Source: Enterobacter pseudoroggenkampii
GTDB taxonomy: Bacteria; Pseudomonadota; Gammaproteobacteria; Enterobacterales; Enterobacteriaceae
DNA length: 64,000 nucleotides
NCBI RefSeq assembly: GCF_026420145.1
Contig: NZ_JAPMLV010000002.1
Span: 186,001 to 250,000, forward strand
Direction of reading: 5' to 3'
Part shown: piece by piece, positions 53,016 through 60,903 of the stretch
How positions within the stretch are numbered: position 1 is the first letter of the stretch
How the letters are laid out: each line of letters opens with the position of its first letter
Program-made: the position numbers and the translations under genes
Notes under the pieces: generated by a model
Seen by the model: the letters and a program-made list of their open reading frames with translations, nothing else
The model's database searches: none
Told to the model about the DNA's origin: nothing

Positions 53016-53693
53016 TCATTGTTTACACAGGAGTTGCTCCAGTTCGTTCAACGACGTCACGGTCCAGGTCGGCTCGATGCCTTCAGGCTTCACGCGGCCA
53101 TGCGCGTTAAGCCAGACGGTCGACAGACCGGCCTTCATGCCGCCCAGAATATCTGACTCTGCCGTATCCCCCACCATCAGGACGCGATCGCGGTCGGGAT
53201 TACCGGCCTGCGCCAGCGCATAATCGAAAATTCGCGGATCCGGTTTAGGTACACCCACCTCTTCCGAGATCACCAGCGCGTCGAAATGATCGCGCAGACC
53301 GGTGCGCTCGAGGCGGATCTGCTGCAGGGCGGTAAAACCGTTGGTGATGATCCCCAGTTTTACCTTACCTTTCAACGCGTTCAGCAGGGAAACCGCGCCC
53401 GGCAGTGGCGCGCAGATATCCGTCATCGCGTTCAGAAACGCCTCGTTCAGCGTCCCCGGACTGACCTTTAAACGTTCCGCCCAGACGTCAAAGCGCTGGT
53501 GCTGAAGCTGTAACGCGGTGATGGCACCGTTCTGGTAATCCACCCACAGCGGCTTGTTGACCGCCTGATAGTCCTGAAAATCTTCAGCGGTGAAGGTCAC
53601 GCTATAGTCGAGAAACATCCGCTGCAGGCCGCCGAACGAATCGAACGTAAACAGCGTTTCGTCGGCATCAAAGAAAATCCAGTCCCATTTCAT
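53016..53693 (-). CDS. yjjG: HAD-family nucleotidase YjjG
   Basis: House-cleaning pyrimidine 5'-nucleotidase active on dUMP, dTMP and modified nucleotides in E. coli. The product is 225 aa, as in E. coli. HAD motif I is [12 protein letters not shown], motif II is GIITNGF, and motif III/IV is [14 protein letters not shown]. It lies 20 nt after rimI. Confidence 0.96.
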   Translation of the reverse strand: MKWDWIFFDADETLFTFDSFGGLQRMFLDYSVTFTAEDFQDYQAVNKPLWVDYQNGAITALQLQHQRFDVWAERLKVSPGTLNEAFLNAMTDICAPLPGAVSLLNALKGKVKLGIITNGFTALQQIRLERTGLRDHFDALVISEEVGVPKPDPRIFDYALAQAGNPDRDRVLMVGDTAESDILGGMKAGLSTVWLNAHGRVKPEGIEPTWTVTSLNELEQLLCKQ

Positions 53694-53713
53694 CGTTACA
53701 ACCTTATTTTTTA

Positions 53714-54157
53714 TTATCCAATCGGCAGAGCCATTATGATGGCGTCTTCACGTCCCTCTGCGGTGGGGTAGTAGTTACGGCGGATTGTCGCCTCGTTAAA
53801 GCCTAAGCTTTCATAGAGCGCGATGGCGGCGACATTCGACGCGCGCACCTCCAGCCACAGGGTGAAAACGTCACGGGTTTCGAGCTCACGGATGAGGTGC
53901 TCAAGCAGTTCTCTTCCCAGCCCACGGCGCTGAAACGCGGGATCAACCGCGATATTAAACAGCGTCGCCTCATCAAGAACAACCTGCGTGATCGCGAAAG
54001 CGGCCATGGTGCCGTCAACGTCCAGGCGGTAGTTCAGATACCGTTCGCCCTGATTGCTGGCGAAGGTTTTTTCGCTCCACGGAAACGCGTGGGCGCGTGT
54101 TTCAATCGCAAACGCTGTGGTCAGGTCAGGCGTCGTGAGGGAAGAAATCGTGTTCAT
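53714..54157 (-). CDS. rimI: Ribosomal protein S18 N-alpha-acetyltransferase
   Basis: GNAT acetyltransferase for the N-terminal alanine of S18. The product is 147 aa (E. coli 148). The acetyl-CoA binding motif is [13 protein letters not shown], and [19 protein letters not shown] is the C-terminal signature. Its first 32 nt lie inside the holD 3' end. Confidence 0.97.
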   Translation of the reverse strand: MNTISSLTTPDLTTAFAIETRAHAFPWSEKTFASNQGERYLNYRLDVDGTMAAFAITQVVLDEATLFNIAVDPAFQRRGLGRELLEHLIRELETRDVFTLWLEVRASNVAAIALYESLGFNEATIRRNYYPTAEGREDAIIMALPIG

Positions 54158-54539
54158 ATTCGCAGATTTGTTGCCATAGCGCGCTGCGCGCTTTTGGGTT
54201 GGCTTTCAGTTCGTCCAGCGCTGGCGAGCAGATCTGGCTCCCCTGGAGGGGGATCTCGTTTGTCTCTCCGATACGCCAGCTGTTACAGCGGCTATCAGGA
54301 GGCAGCATCGCGACACGCTCTGGCGTCAGCGGTAAAACCTGGTCGGCCGTCAGCTTCAGGCTGCGAAGGACATCATCGATCAGGGGTTCATTCAGGGCAG
54401 GCAGTTCTTCCGCCACCATCACCAGCCGAACGTGCGCCGGGATGGAGATAGCGATTTCGCCCTGAAACGCCGTCGGGCGACGCAAAGCCCACTGGGTGAT
54501 GCCCAGCTGCTGCAACTGCCAGTCTCGTCGGGATGTCAT
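54126..54539 (-). CDS. holD: DNA polymerase III psi subunit
   Basis: Psi subunit of the clamp-loader complex; it joins chi (HolC) to the tau/gamma loader. The product is 137 aa, as in E. coli. It starts MTSRRDWQLQQLGITQW, the chi-binding N-terminal region. It overlaps rimI by 32 nt, the known arrangement, and is divergent from rsmC. Confidence 0.97.
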   Translation of the reverse strand: MTSRRDWQLQQLGITQWALRRPTAFQGEIAISIPAHVRLVMVAEELPALNEPLIDDVLRSLKLTADQVLPLTPERVAMLPPDSRCNSWRIGETNEIPLQGSQICSPALDELKANPKARSALWQQICEYEHDFFPHDA

Positions 54540-54641
54540 AGGGAAAACTCCTGTCTCTCAGGCGCGCAAATATAGCAAATGTGTCGAAAGTGCGCCATCT
54601 ACCTACTATAATCCCCGCCTGAGTTTATTGAGGAACAATTC

Positions 54642-55670
54642 ATGTCTGCATTTACCCCGGCAAGTGAAGTCTTGCTGCGTCACAGTGATGATTTCGAAGA
54701 AAGCCGTATTCTGTTTGCCGGAGATATGCAGGATGACCTGCCCGCGCGTTTCGACTGTGCTGAAAGCCGTGCCCACACCCAATATTACCACCACTGGCAG
54801 GTGCTGAGCCGTCAGATGGGCGAGCGCGCGCGCTTTAGCCTGGTGGCGGAGCAGAGCGATATCGCCGACTGCGATACGCTGATTTACTACTGGCCGAAGA
54901 ATAAACCGGAAGCCCAGTTCCAGCTGATGAACCTGCTCTCCCTGCTTCCGGTCGGCTGCGATATTTTCGTGGTAGGAGAGAACCGCAGCGGCGTGCGTAG
55001 CGCTGAACAGATGCTGGAAGACTACGCGCCGCTGAATAAAGTCGACAGCGCTCGCCGCTGTGGTCTGTACCACGGACGACTGGAAAAACAGACAACGTTT
55101 GATGCGCAGGCTTACTGGGATGAATACCAGCTTGACGGCCTGACCATCAAAACCCTGCCGGGCGTGTTCAGCCGTGACGCGCTGGATACGGGCAGCAAGC
55201 TGCTGCTCTCCACTCTGACGCCGCACACCAAAGGCAAAGTGCTGGACGTAGGCTGCGGCGCGGCCGTGCTCTCTACCGTGCTCGCCAGCCATTCGCCAAA
55301 GGTGCGCTTAACCCTGTGTGACGTTAGCGCCCCGGCGGTTGAGGCCAGCCGCGCAACGCTTGCCGCAAACGGCATTGAAGGCGAGGTGATTGCCAGCAAC
55401 GTCTTCTCTGACGTCACCGGTCGCTTCGACATGATCATCTCCAACCCACCGTTCCACGACGGTATGGAAACCAGCCTTGAAGCGGCACAAACGCTGATCC
55501 GTGGCGCAACCCGTCACCTTAACAGCGGCGGCGAGCTGCGTATCGTTGCGAACGCCTTCCTGGCGTACCCGAAAGTGCTGGACGAAACCTTTGGCTTCCA
55601 CGAAGTGATCGCGCAGACCGGCCGCTTTAAGGTCTATCGTACCGTGATGACGCGCCAGGCCAAAAAGTAA
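54642..55670 (+). CDS. rsmC: 16S rRNA m2G1207 methyltransferase
   Basis: Methylates G1207 of 16S rRNA in the 30S subunit. The product is 342 aa, about the E. coli length (343). It has two related domains. The C-terminal catalytic one carries the SAM motif [15 protein letters not shown] and the substrate motif [13 protein letters not shown] element and the leucine tRNA cluster follow. Confidence 0.97.
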   Translation: MSAFTPASEVLLRHSDDFEESRILFAGDMQDDLPARFDCAESRAHTQYYHHWQVLSRQMGERARFSLVAEQSDIADCDTLIYYWPKNKPEAQFQLMNLLSLLPVGCDIFVVGENRSGVRSAEQMLEDYAPLNKVDSARRCGLYHGRLEKQTTFDAQAYWDEYQLDGLTIKTLPGVFSRDALDTGSKLLLSTLTPHTKGKVLDVGCGAAVLSTVLASHSPKVRLTLCDVSAPAVEASRATLAANGIEGEVIASNVFSDVTGRFDMIISNPPFHDGMETSLEAAQTLIRGATRHLNSGGELRIVANAFLAYPKVLDETFGFHEVIAQTGRFKVYRTVMTRQAKK

Positions 55671-55684
55671 TCTAACTCCTGCAG

Positions 55685-55711
55685 GCCGGATAAGCGCAAT
55701 CACTATCCGGC
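55685..55711. repeat. REP element after rsmC
   Basis: A palindrome, GCCGGATAAGCG...ATCCGGC, of REP type lies 15 nt past the rsmC stop. Confidence 0.75.
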
Positions 55712-55772
55712 AAGCAGGCGTCTCAGTTCCGGCCATTTTTGCAGCAATCAATAAAAGGTGAGCACTTTTCAG

Positions 55773-55800
55773 TTGACGTAAAGCTGAAAACATCTAGAAT
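55773..55800 (+). promoter_or_regulatory. leuV-type tRNA operon promoter
   Basis: TTGACG (55773-55778), a 16-nt spacer and TAGAAT (55795-55800) are followed by the GC-rich discriminator GCGCCTCC typical of stringently controlled stable-RNA promoters. It drives the three tRNA genes. Confidence 0.8.
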
Positions 55801-55841
55801 GCGCCTCCGTGGTTACGATACTTTTAAAGTATCGATGGTAT

Positions 55842-55928
55842 GCGAAGGTGGCGGAATTGGTAGACGCGCTAGCTTCAGGTGTTAGTGTCCTTACGGATGT
55901 GGGGGTTCGAGTCCCCCCCCTCGCACCA
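55842..55928 (+). tRNA. tRNA-Leu(CAG), copy 1
   Basis: An 87-nt class II tRNA with encoded CCA. The anticodon loop TTCAGGT gives anticodon CAG (reads CUG). The variable arm is GTCC-TTAC-GGAT. It is nearly identical to the E. coli leuV/P/Q product. Confidence 0.98.
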
Positions 55929-55956
55929 TAAATCACGATGATATTGCTCGCACTGG

Positions 55957-56043
55957 GCGAAGGTGGCGGAATTGGTAGACGCGCTAGCTTCAGGTGTTAG
56001 TGTCCTTACGGATGTGGGGGTTCGAGTCCCCCCCCTCGCACCA
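55957..56043 (+). tRNA. tRNA-Leu(CAG), copy 2
   Basis: Identical over its 87 nt to copy 1, with CAG anticodon and encoded CCA. It is separated from copy 1 by 28 nt. Confidence 0.98.
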
Positions 56044-56090
56044 ACGAGGCGATATCAACATAGTAATGATGTAAATAGTAAGATGACTGT

Positions 56091-56176
56091 GCGAAGGTGG
56101 CGGAATTGGTAGACGCGCTAGCTTCAGGTGTTAGTGTCCTTAGGATGTGGGGGTTCGAGTCCCCCCCCTCGCACCA
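56091..56176 (+). tRNA. tRNA-Leu(CAG), copy 3 with a one-base deletion in the variable arm
   Basis: Same sequence as copies 1 and 2 except that the variable-arm loop reads GTCC-TTA-GGAT instead of GTCC-TTAC-GGAT, so the gene is 86 nt. Anticodon CAG, acceptor stem and CCA are intact, so it is probably functional. The loss is either a real polymorphism or an assembly error. Confidence 0.93.
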
Positions 56177-56214
56177 ATTATCTTACAACCCCTCTGAATA
56201 TCTTCTTTTCCCTG

Positions 56215-56445
56215 TTATTTCAAACTCATCAGTATCACCAGAATTCCACTGACCAGTGCTACGCAGGATGGCAGTAAAACAAAGTGACGTAGTTGCTTAT
56301 GCCAGATCATGCCTGACGTGACTAACAGTCCTGATACAATGATGGCTTTCCAGGTATCGAGAGAGAGATCGGCAAACGTCAAACCGCAGAGAATGGCTCC
56401 CGGTAGCAATACCCCCCAACAACTTCCCAGCGCCCTGTTCAACAT
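56215..56445 (-). CDS. yjjZ: Small membrane protein YjjZ (DUF1435)
   Basis: A 76-aa protein with two to three hydrophobic segments (VLLPGAILCGLTFADLSL, AIIVSGLLVTSGMIW, LLPSCVALVSGILVILM). It matches the DUF1435 protein found beside leuQPV in E. coli. Function unknown. The start MLNRALGSCWGVLLPG is chosen over an upstream ATG at 56484, which would overlap the Fur box. The Fur box at 56464-56482 sits just upstream, predicting iron control. Confidence 0.85.
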   Translation of the reverse strand: MLNRALGSCWGVLLPGAILCGLTFADLSLDTWKAIIVSGLLVTSGMIWHKQLRHFVLLPSCVALVSGILVILMSLK

Positions 56446-56463
56446 GATCTGCCCTCTCACAAC

Positions 56464-56482
56464 GATAATGATAACCAATATC
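56464..56482. promoter_or_regulatory. Fur box upstream of yjjZ
   Basis: GATAATGATAACCAATATC matches the 19-bp Fur consensus GATAATGATAATCATTATC at 17 positions. It lies 19 nt before the yjjZ start and 218 nt before the diguanylate cyclase start. Confidence 0.8.
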
Positions 56483-56699
56483 ATATGACAGGAATTATCA
56501 TTTGTCAGCTGAATGAATCAAAATCCATCGACCTTTACCTTTCCCGTAATGACAGGAATTGCCTAAGGTGATAAATTGCGCACCTGTTAACAACGTCTAA
56601 AGATTTTCTGATAATTACTCTTTGCGCTTTTTGCATATTTAATTGCGAAACGACATCTATTTATTTGTTTTAATTAAATTTTAATAAAAATACACGACT

Positions 56700-57764
56700 A
56701 TGACATCACAATCCTGGCGGTCTTTGGTTCACAGAAAATATCAATTATCGTTACGTTTATTTTTATTTCTGAACGCAACATCGGCAGTGTTCTCGGTAAC
56801 AAACCCGCTCAATTCTGTACGACTGTTTTCCGCCCCTCTGATTGCTATATTCTCCATCAGTACCGGCCTGTTCGTCTGGCACTGGAGAAAGCGCGCGCGG
56901 AAGATAAATATTCCTGTCGTTTCAGGGATCTTCGGTATTTTGTGGGCCTGGCAAATTGTCTCCAAATTCGCCTTAATTACCCACGATCATGCGACGTATT
57001 TGTTAATCGCCCTTTTAACGGTGCTTTTTATCGGCACGCTGGCGTTCGCCAGTAATATCAAAGCCTTTACGCTACATTCATTGCCCACCTTTATTGTCTG
57101 CCTGTGGTTAAGCGATCACGATATATGGCTGCGAATGACCTATTCTTTCGCACTTCCTGTGGTGGCAATTGCTATTCATAACATTTTGCAAAGACGCAAC
57201 GACCGTTTTGCTCAGGAGCTCCTTTCTCGCCTTCTGGAGGAACGGGAAACCCTTACCGATCTCAGCATGATGGACCCGCTTACCGGGCTCTATAATCGTC
57301 GCGGTCTGCAAAGCCGTCTGGAGAATTTGCCCACGGTAGAGAATGGTGAGCACTTTGTCCTGCTGATGGATATCGACCACTTCAAAGCCTATAACGACCA
57401 TTACGGCCATATGATGGGCGACCAGGCGCTGAAGCGCGTCTCTGCGGCAATCCGCGATGCCGTGCGTTCTCGCGATATTGTGGCGCGTTTTGGTGGGGAA
57501 GAGTTTATGGTGCTGCTGACCAACATTTCACTCGAACATGCCCGCCAGACAGCCGAGCGGATCCGTCAGAAAGTCTACGATTTGAAAATTCCGCATCTGT
57601 TTAACGAAAGCGTTGCGACAAACGTCACCATCAGCATTGGTATTGCCATTTTCGAGGATGAAGACGTGGAAGGCGCGCTGGAAAAAGCGGACAAAGCCCT
57701 CTACGAAGCAAAGCATATGGGCCGCAATAACATTCTGTTGAGTGAAGAGATTCAGACGGCGTAA
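56700..57764 (+). CDS. Membrane-bound diguanylate cyclase (GGDEF)
   Basis: A 354-aa predicted c-di-GMP synthase. The N-terminal ~170 residues hold about five to six membrane segments with no recognised sensor domain. The GGDEF domain (about 190-350) has LSMMDPLTGLYNRRGL, the active-site motif RFGGEEFMVLL and an inhibitory I-site RSRD five residues upstream, so it looks catalytically competent and feedback-controlled. No clear ribosome site precedes the ATG and the upstream DNA is AT-rich. It is not present between yjjZ and fhuF in E. coli. The neighbouring genes are Fur-linked. Confidence 0.9.
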   Translation: MTSQSWRSLVHRKYQLSLRLFLFLNATSAVFSVTNPLNSVRLFSAPLIAIFSISTGLFVWHWRKRARKINIPVVSGIFGILWAWQIVSKFALITHDHATYLLIALLTVLFIGTLAFASNIKAFTLHSLPTFIVCLWLSDHDIWLRMTYSFALPVVAIAIHNILQRRNDRFAQELLSRLLEERETLTDLSMMDPLTGLYNRRGLQSRLENLPTVENGEHFVLLMDIDHFKAYNDHYGHMMGDQALKRVSAAIRDAVRSRDIVARFGGEEFMVLLTNISLEHARQTAERIRQKVYDLKIPHLFNESVATNVTISIGIAIFEDEDVEGALEKADKALYEAKHMGRNNILLSEEIQTA

Positions 57765-57824
57765 ACATCACGGCGATGCCACCAGGACAAAAGTCTTGCC
57801 ATTGGTATGAGCAATAGTTAGGAT

Positions 57825-57839
57825 TGGCAATCATTATCA
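57825..57839. promoter_or_regulatory. Fur-like box upstream of fhuF
   Basis: TGGCAATCATTATCA matches the 7-1-7 Fur palindrome TGATAATCATTATCA at 13 of 15 positions. It lies 21 nt before the fhuF start, and fhuF is Fur-regulated in E. coli. Confidence 0.7.
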
Positions 57840-57859
57840 TTTAGATTTCTATCTATACT

Positions 57860-58648
57860 ATGGCCACGCATACCGCACACATCGTCGAACCCCTCCTCTG
57901 GCGAGCGCCCCTCACCAGCGGGAATGCTTCGCTTGCGGATGCCATACGGGATAAGATTGCGGAAACGCGCGCCCACCTGCTGGACTTTATCCGGCTTGAT
58001 GAAGCCCCCCCGAACCACGCCATGACGCTCTCAGAGTGGCGCCAACCGGCAAAACTGCAATCGCTGCTGGCCACCTATTCCGACCATATCTATCGCAATC
58101 AGCCCACCCTTACGCGGGAAAATAAACCCCTGCTCTCACTCTGGGCACAGTGGTATATCGGGCTGATGGTGCCTCCCCTCATGCTGGCGCTCTTAACACA
58201 GAAGAGCATGCTGGAACTCTCGCCGGATAATTTCCACGTCGAGTTTCACGAAACCGGGCGTGCAGCCTGCTTCTGGATTGATCTTCACGAAGACCAGAAT
58301 GCGGAACGCCTGACGGCTCAGGAGCGTATGGAACAGCTTATCACTCAGGCCCTGATCCCGGTGGTGGAAGCGCTGGAAGCGACGGGAGAGATTAACGGGA
58401 AGCTTATCTGGAGCAATACGGGCTATTTAATCCACTGGTATTTAACGGAAATGAAGCCGCTTCTCGGTGATGAGAACGTTGACGCCCTGCGTCAGTCCTG
58501 CTTCTTTGCAAAACAGCTTTCCGATGGCCGTGACAACCCGTTGTTCCGAACCGTCGTGCTCCGTGATGGACTTCTGGTTCGTCGCACCTGCTGCCAGCGC
58601 TATCGCCTGCCGGACGTTAAGCAGTGCGGGGATTGCACGCTGAAGTAG
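57860..58648 (+). CDS. fhuF: Siderophore-iron reductase FhuF
   Basis: Cytoplasmic [2Fe-2S] protein that reduces ferric hydroxamate siderophores. The product is 262 aa, as in E. coli. The cluster cysteines are at the C-terminus in RRTCCQRYRLPDVKQCGDC, the unusual CC-x10-C-x2-C pattern. The core YSDHIYRNQPTLTRENKPLLSLW is strongly conserved. A Fur-like box lies upstream. Confidence 0.97.
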   Translation: MATHTAHIVEPLLWRAPLTSGNASLADAIRDKIAETRAHLLDFIRLDEAPPNHAMTLSEWRQPAKLQSLLATYSDHIYRNQPTLTRENKPLLSLWAQWYIGLMVPPLMLALLTQKSMLELSPDNFHVEFHETGRAACFWIDLHEDQNAERLTAQERMEQLITQALIPVVEALEATGEINGKLIWSNTGYLIHWYLTEMKPLLGDENVDALRQSCFFAKQLSDGRDNPLFRTVVLRDGLLVRRTCCQRYRLPDVKQCGDCTLK

Positions 58649-58659
58649 AGCAGTGAATT

Positions 58660-58689
58660 GCCCGGTGGCGCGTCGCTTACCGGGCCTAC
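58660..58689. repeat. REP element after fhuF
   Basis: A REP-type palindrome, GCCCGGTGGCGCGTCGC... to ...ACCGGGCCTAC, lies 11 nt after the fhuF stop. Confidence 0.75.
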
Positions 58690-58695
58690 AAAAAC

Positions 58696-58723
58696 AAAAA
58701 ACGGCAACCTGCGTTGCCGTTTT
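58696..58723. terminator. Bidirectional terminator between fhuF and the PTS IIC gene
   Basis: The hairpin AAACGGCAAC/GTTGCCGTTT with a CTGC loop has A-rich and T-rich flanks. It lies between the convergent stops. Confidence 0.88.
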
Positions 58724-58731
58724 GCTTTTAC

Positions 58732-60078
58732 CTAAGCCACCTGCTGATTGTCCTCTTCAGCATTACGCTGCGCTTCTTCCGCTTCCTGCTCCAGCAGCTG
58801 CTTCTCATACACTTTGAAGAACGGGAAGTAGATGATCGCCGATACGCAGGCCAGAATCACAACCAGAATAGCCGCGCGGAAGTCCCAGCCCAGAGCCCAC
58901 GCTGCGCCTATCGGCGCCGGTGCCGTCCAGGGAACGACCGAGATGACGCGCCCAATCAAATCAAACGTCATCGCCGCCCACGCCAGCACGGCGTTAACCA
59001 TCGGTGCCAGCAGGAACGGAATAAAGAACACCGGGTTCATCACGATTGGTGTACCGAAAATGACAGGTTCGTTGATGTTAAAGAAGCTGGGCACCACGCT
59101 CAAACGCCCGATAGAGCGTAAATGCGCTGAACGGCTACGCAGATAGCAAATCACCAGCCCCATCGTCGCGCCCGATCCGCCAATCACGATAAAGAACGTC
59201 CAGAACGCCTCCATAAAAATATGCGGCAGAGGCTGGCTGGCGGCCAGCGCGGTCTGGTTAGCGCCCAGGTTAGTCAGCCAGAACATCTGCAACATCCCGG
59301 AGACGATGGCGGCGCCGTGGATCCCGGCAAACCACAGCAGATGACCAATCAACACCGCCAGCAGGATCGCAGGCAGTGAATCCGCCGCGGAAACCAGCGG
59401 TTTAAAGACCGACATAATGGCCTGCGGGATCAGCATGCCAAACTGAGACTGAATGACCAGGCTCAGAGGATAGAGCGTTAACACCACCACCAGCACCGGG
59501 ATCAGCAGATCAAAAGAGTTTTTGATCATCGGAGGAACCTGGTCTGGCAGGCGAATACCGATGTTATGCGCCTTGAGGAAACGCATCATCTCAACGCAGT
59601 AGATCGCCACCAGAATCGCGGTAAAAATCCCCGTTCCCCCCAGGCTGTCGACAGGAAGCGTGCCTTTGGTTTTCGGTGCCGCGACCAGCAGAAACGCCAT
59701 CAGCGACAGCATGGCGCACATGAACGGGTCTAACTGGTGCGATTTGACATAGTGTTTGCCAAGGTTATAGGCAATGGCCGCACAGATATAAATGGACATA
59801 ATGCCCATCGTCATATCAAACGGCGTCAGGATTTGGCCTTCAAACTGCTTCGCCATATCCAGCCAGGCGCGGGCGAAACCCCACGTGGTATCAGGCGAAA
59901 AAGGTGGGTAAGCGAACACTAACAAAAATGAACCCACAATCATAAATGGCATCGCGGAGATGAACCCATCACGAATAGCCATGACATGACGCTGGGAAGA
60001 GATCCGCCCGGCAATCGGGCTCACGTAATTTTCAACGAAACGGAATATCAGGTTAAACGCAGCATGGTTGGCAGACAT
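58732..60078 (-). CDS. PTS sugar permease, lactose/cellobiose (IIC) family
   Basis: A 448-aa membrane IIC component of the Lac/Cel (ChbC/CelB) family. It has about 10 hydrophobic segments. Family features are RFVENYVSPIAGRISSQRHVMAIRDGF, HLLWFAGIHGAAIVSGM and FFNINEPVIFGTPIVMNP. No IIA or IIB gene is nearby, so it must share those subunits or act otherwise. GGAGA precedes the ATG. A 35-codon ORF ends 13 nt upstream, and a double operator-like palindrome lies 190 nt upstream. The gene is absent at this place in E. coli. The sugar is unknown. Confidence 0.92.
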   Translation of the reverse strand: MSANHAAFNLIFRFVENYVSPIAGRISSQRHVMAIRDGFISAMPFMIVGSFLLVFAYPPFSPDTTWGFARAWLDMAKQFEGQILTPFDMTMGIMSIYICAAIAYNLGKHYVKSHQLDPFMCAMLSLMAFLLVAAPKTKGTLPVDSLGGTGIFTAILVAIYCVEMMRFLKAHNIGIRLPDQVPPMIKNSFDLLIPVLVVVLTLYPLSLVIQSQFGMLIPQAIMSVFKPLVSAADSLPAILLAVLIGHLLWFAGIHGAAIVSGMLQMFWLTNLGANQTALAASQPLPHIFMEAFWTFFIVIGGSGATMGLVICYLRSRSAHLRSIGRLSVVPSFFNINEPVIFGTPIVMNPVFFIPFLLAPMVNAVLAWAAMTFDLIGRVISVVPWTAPAPIGAAWALGWDFRAAILVVILACVSAIIYFPFFKVYEKQLLEQEAEEAQRNAEEDNQQVA

Positions 60079-60091
60079 GGCAGATCTCCTG

Positions 60092-60199
60092 TCAGACGTT
60101 TGTTACGGGCACTTTCGCGCCGCACGTTGTTCCATAAATCAGCTTCACAACCTTGCTGGCTTGTGTACCAGTGGTACTGCTCAGACGAAATGGTTTCAT
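60092..60199 (-). CDS. Candidate 35-aa small ORF upstream of the PTS IIC gene
   Basis: An open frame on the minus strand, ATG at 60199 to TGA at 60092, reads MKPFRLSSTTGTQASKVVKL and ends at TTCGAKVPVTNV. A weak AAGAG lies 6 nt before the ATG. Its stop is 13 nt before the IIC start, with the IIC ribosome site between them, an arrangement suited to translational coupling. I recognise no homolog; it could also be a chance frame in a 5' leader. Confidence 0.3.
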   Translation of the reverse strand: MKPFRLSSTTGTQASKVVKLIYGTTCGAKVPVTNV

Positions 60200-60267
60200 A
60201 TTTGGCTCTTATTATTGGATACAGGGGACGTTACGTACTCAGTATTAATCGACGCATCACGCCCTGC

Positions 60268-60288
60268 AACCGGTTACTGTAACCGGTT
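60268..60288. promoter_or_regulatory. Double CG-centred palindrome, probable LacI-family operator
   Basis: A perfect 21-bp inverted repeat with arms AACCGGTTAC and GTAACCGGTT around one T. It contains two AACCGGTT palindromes with centres 13 bp apart. CG-centred palindromes of this kind are typical of LacI/GalR-family operators such as AscG sites. It lies upstream of the PTS IIC gene; no LacI-type gene is in the window. Confidence 0.65.
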
Positions 60289-60406
60289 TCTGTGAATGTG
60301 AAGAGGATCCAGAAATCAGCCGTTCGGGATATTTGTTACTTAAGAGATATTTACAGAGCATAAATTCTTATGACAGATTACGCAGGATATTTGTCAGGAG
60401 GAAACA

Positions 60407-60865
60407 ATGAGTTTGCAGTCTGTACAGCAGTTTTTTGCCGACAACGCGCCGGATATAGACGTAATTGAACTTAGCCAGAGTACCGCTACCGTTGCGTTGG
60501 CTGCTGCCGCCCATCGTGTTGAACCGGGACAAATCGCCAAGACCTTGTCACTCAAGGTGAAAAATGAGGTGATTCTGGTGGTGGCGAAAGGCGATGCGCG
60601 CCTGGATAACAAAAAGCTGAAAGACACGTTTGGTGCGAAAGCGCGCATGCTCAGCAGTGATGAAGTGGTGACCATCACCGGTCATCCCGTTGGCGGCGTG
60701 TGCCCGTTCGGGCTGGAAAATCCGCTCGCGGTTTACTGCGATATTTCATTAAAGCAGTACGCCGAAGTCCTGCCCGCCGCAGGCGCAATTCATAGTGCCG
60801 TGCGTATTTCACCTGACAGAATGGCAGAGCTGACTTCCGCAAAGTGGGTTGACGTTTGCATCTGA
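60407..60865 (+). CDS. YbaK/EbsC-family aminoacyl-tRNA deacylase
   Basis: A 152-aa single-domain protein of the YbaK/ProX family, which hydrolyses mischarged tRNAs. Family features are IAKTLSLKVKNEVILVVAKGDARLDNKKLK, with the conserved Lys, and the loop GHPVGGVCPFGLENPL containing GxxPFG. The substrate (Cys, Ala or Ser on tRNA-Pro or others) cannot be told from sequence. It has a strong AGGAGG site 6 nt before the ATG. Convergent with bglJ and divergent from the PTS gene; not at this place in E. coli. Confidence 0.88.
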   Translation: MSLQSVQQFFADNAPDIDVIELSQSTATVALAAAAHRVEPGQIAKTLSLKVKNEVILVVAKGDARLDNKKLKDTFGAKARMLSSDEVVTITGHPVGGVCPFGLENPLAVYCDISLKQYAEVLPAAGAIHSAVRISPDRMAELTSAKWVDVCI

Positions 60866-60903
60866 TTGATGCGCCAGAGCCTGTCTGGCGCGCAGCGGGC
60901 TGG

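Larger units (their letters stand above)
60079..60406. promoter_or_regulatory. 328-nt divergent control region, PTS IIC / YbaK-like gene
   Basis: This gene-poor stretch lies between the divergent PTS IIC and YbaK-like genes. It contains the 35-codon ORF at 60092-60199 and the tandem CG-centred palindromes at 60268-60288. The strong AGGAGG ribosome site of the YbaK-like gene is at its right end. Promoters were not assigned with confidence. Confidence 0.55.

Noticed and set aside
55842..56176. Tandem direct repeats that could look like a CRISPR-type array
   Set aside because: The repeats are three tRNA-Leu genes with CCA ends and a stable-RNA promoter; there are no cas genes.
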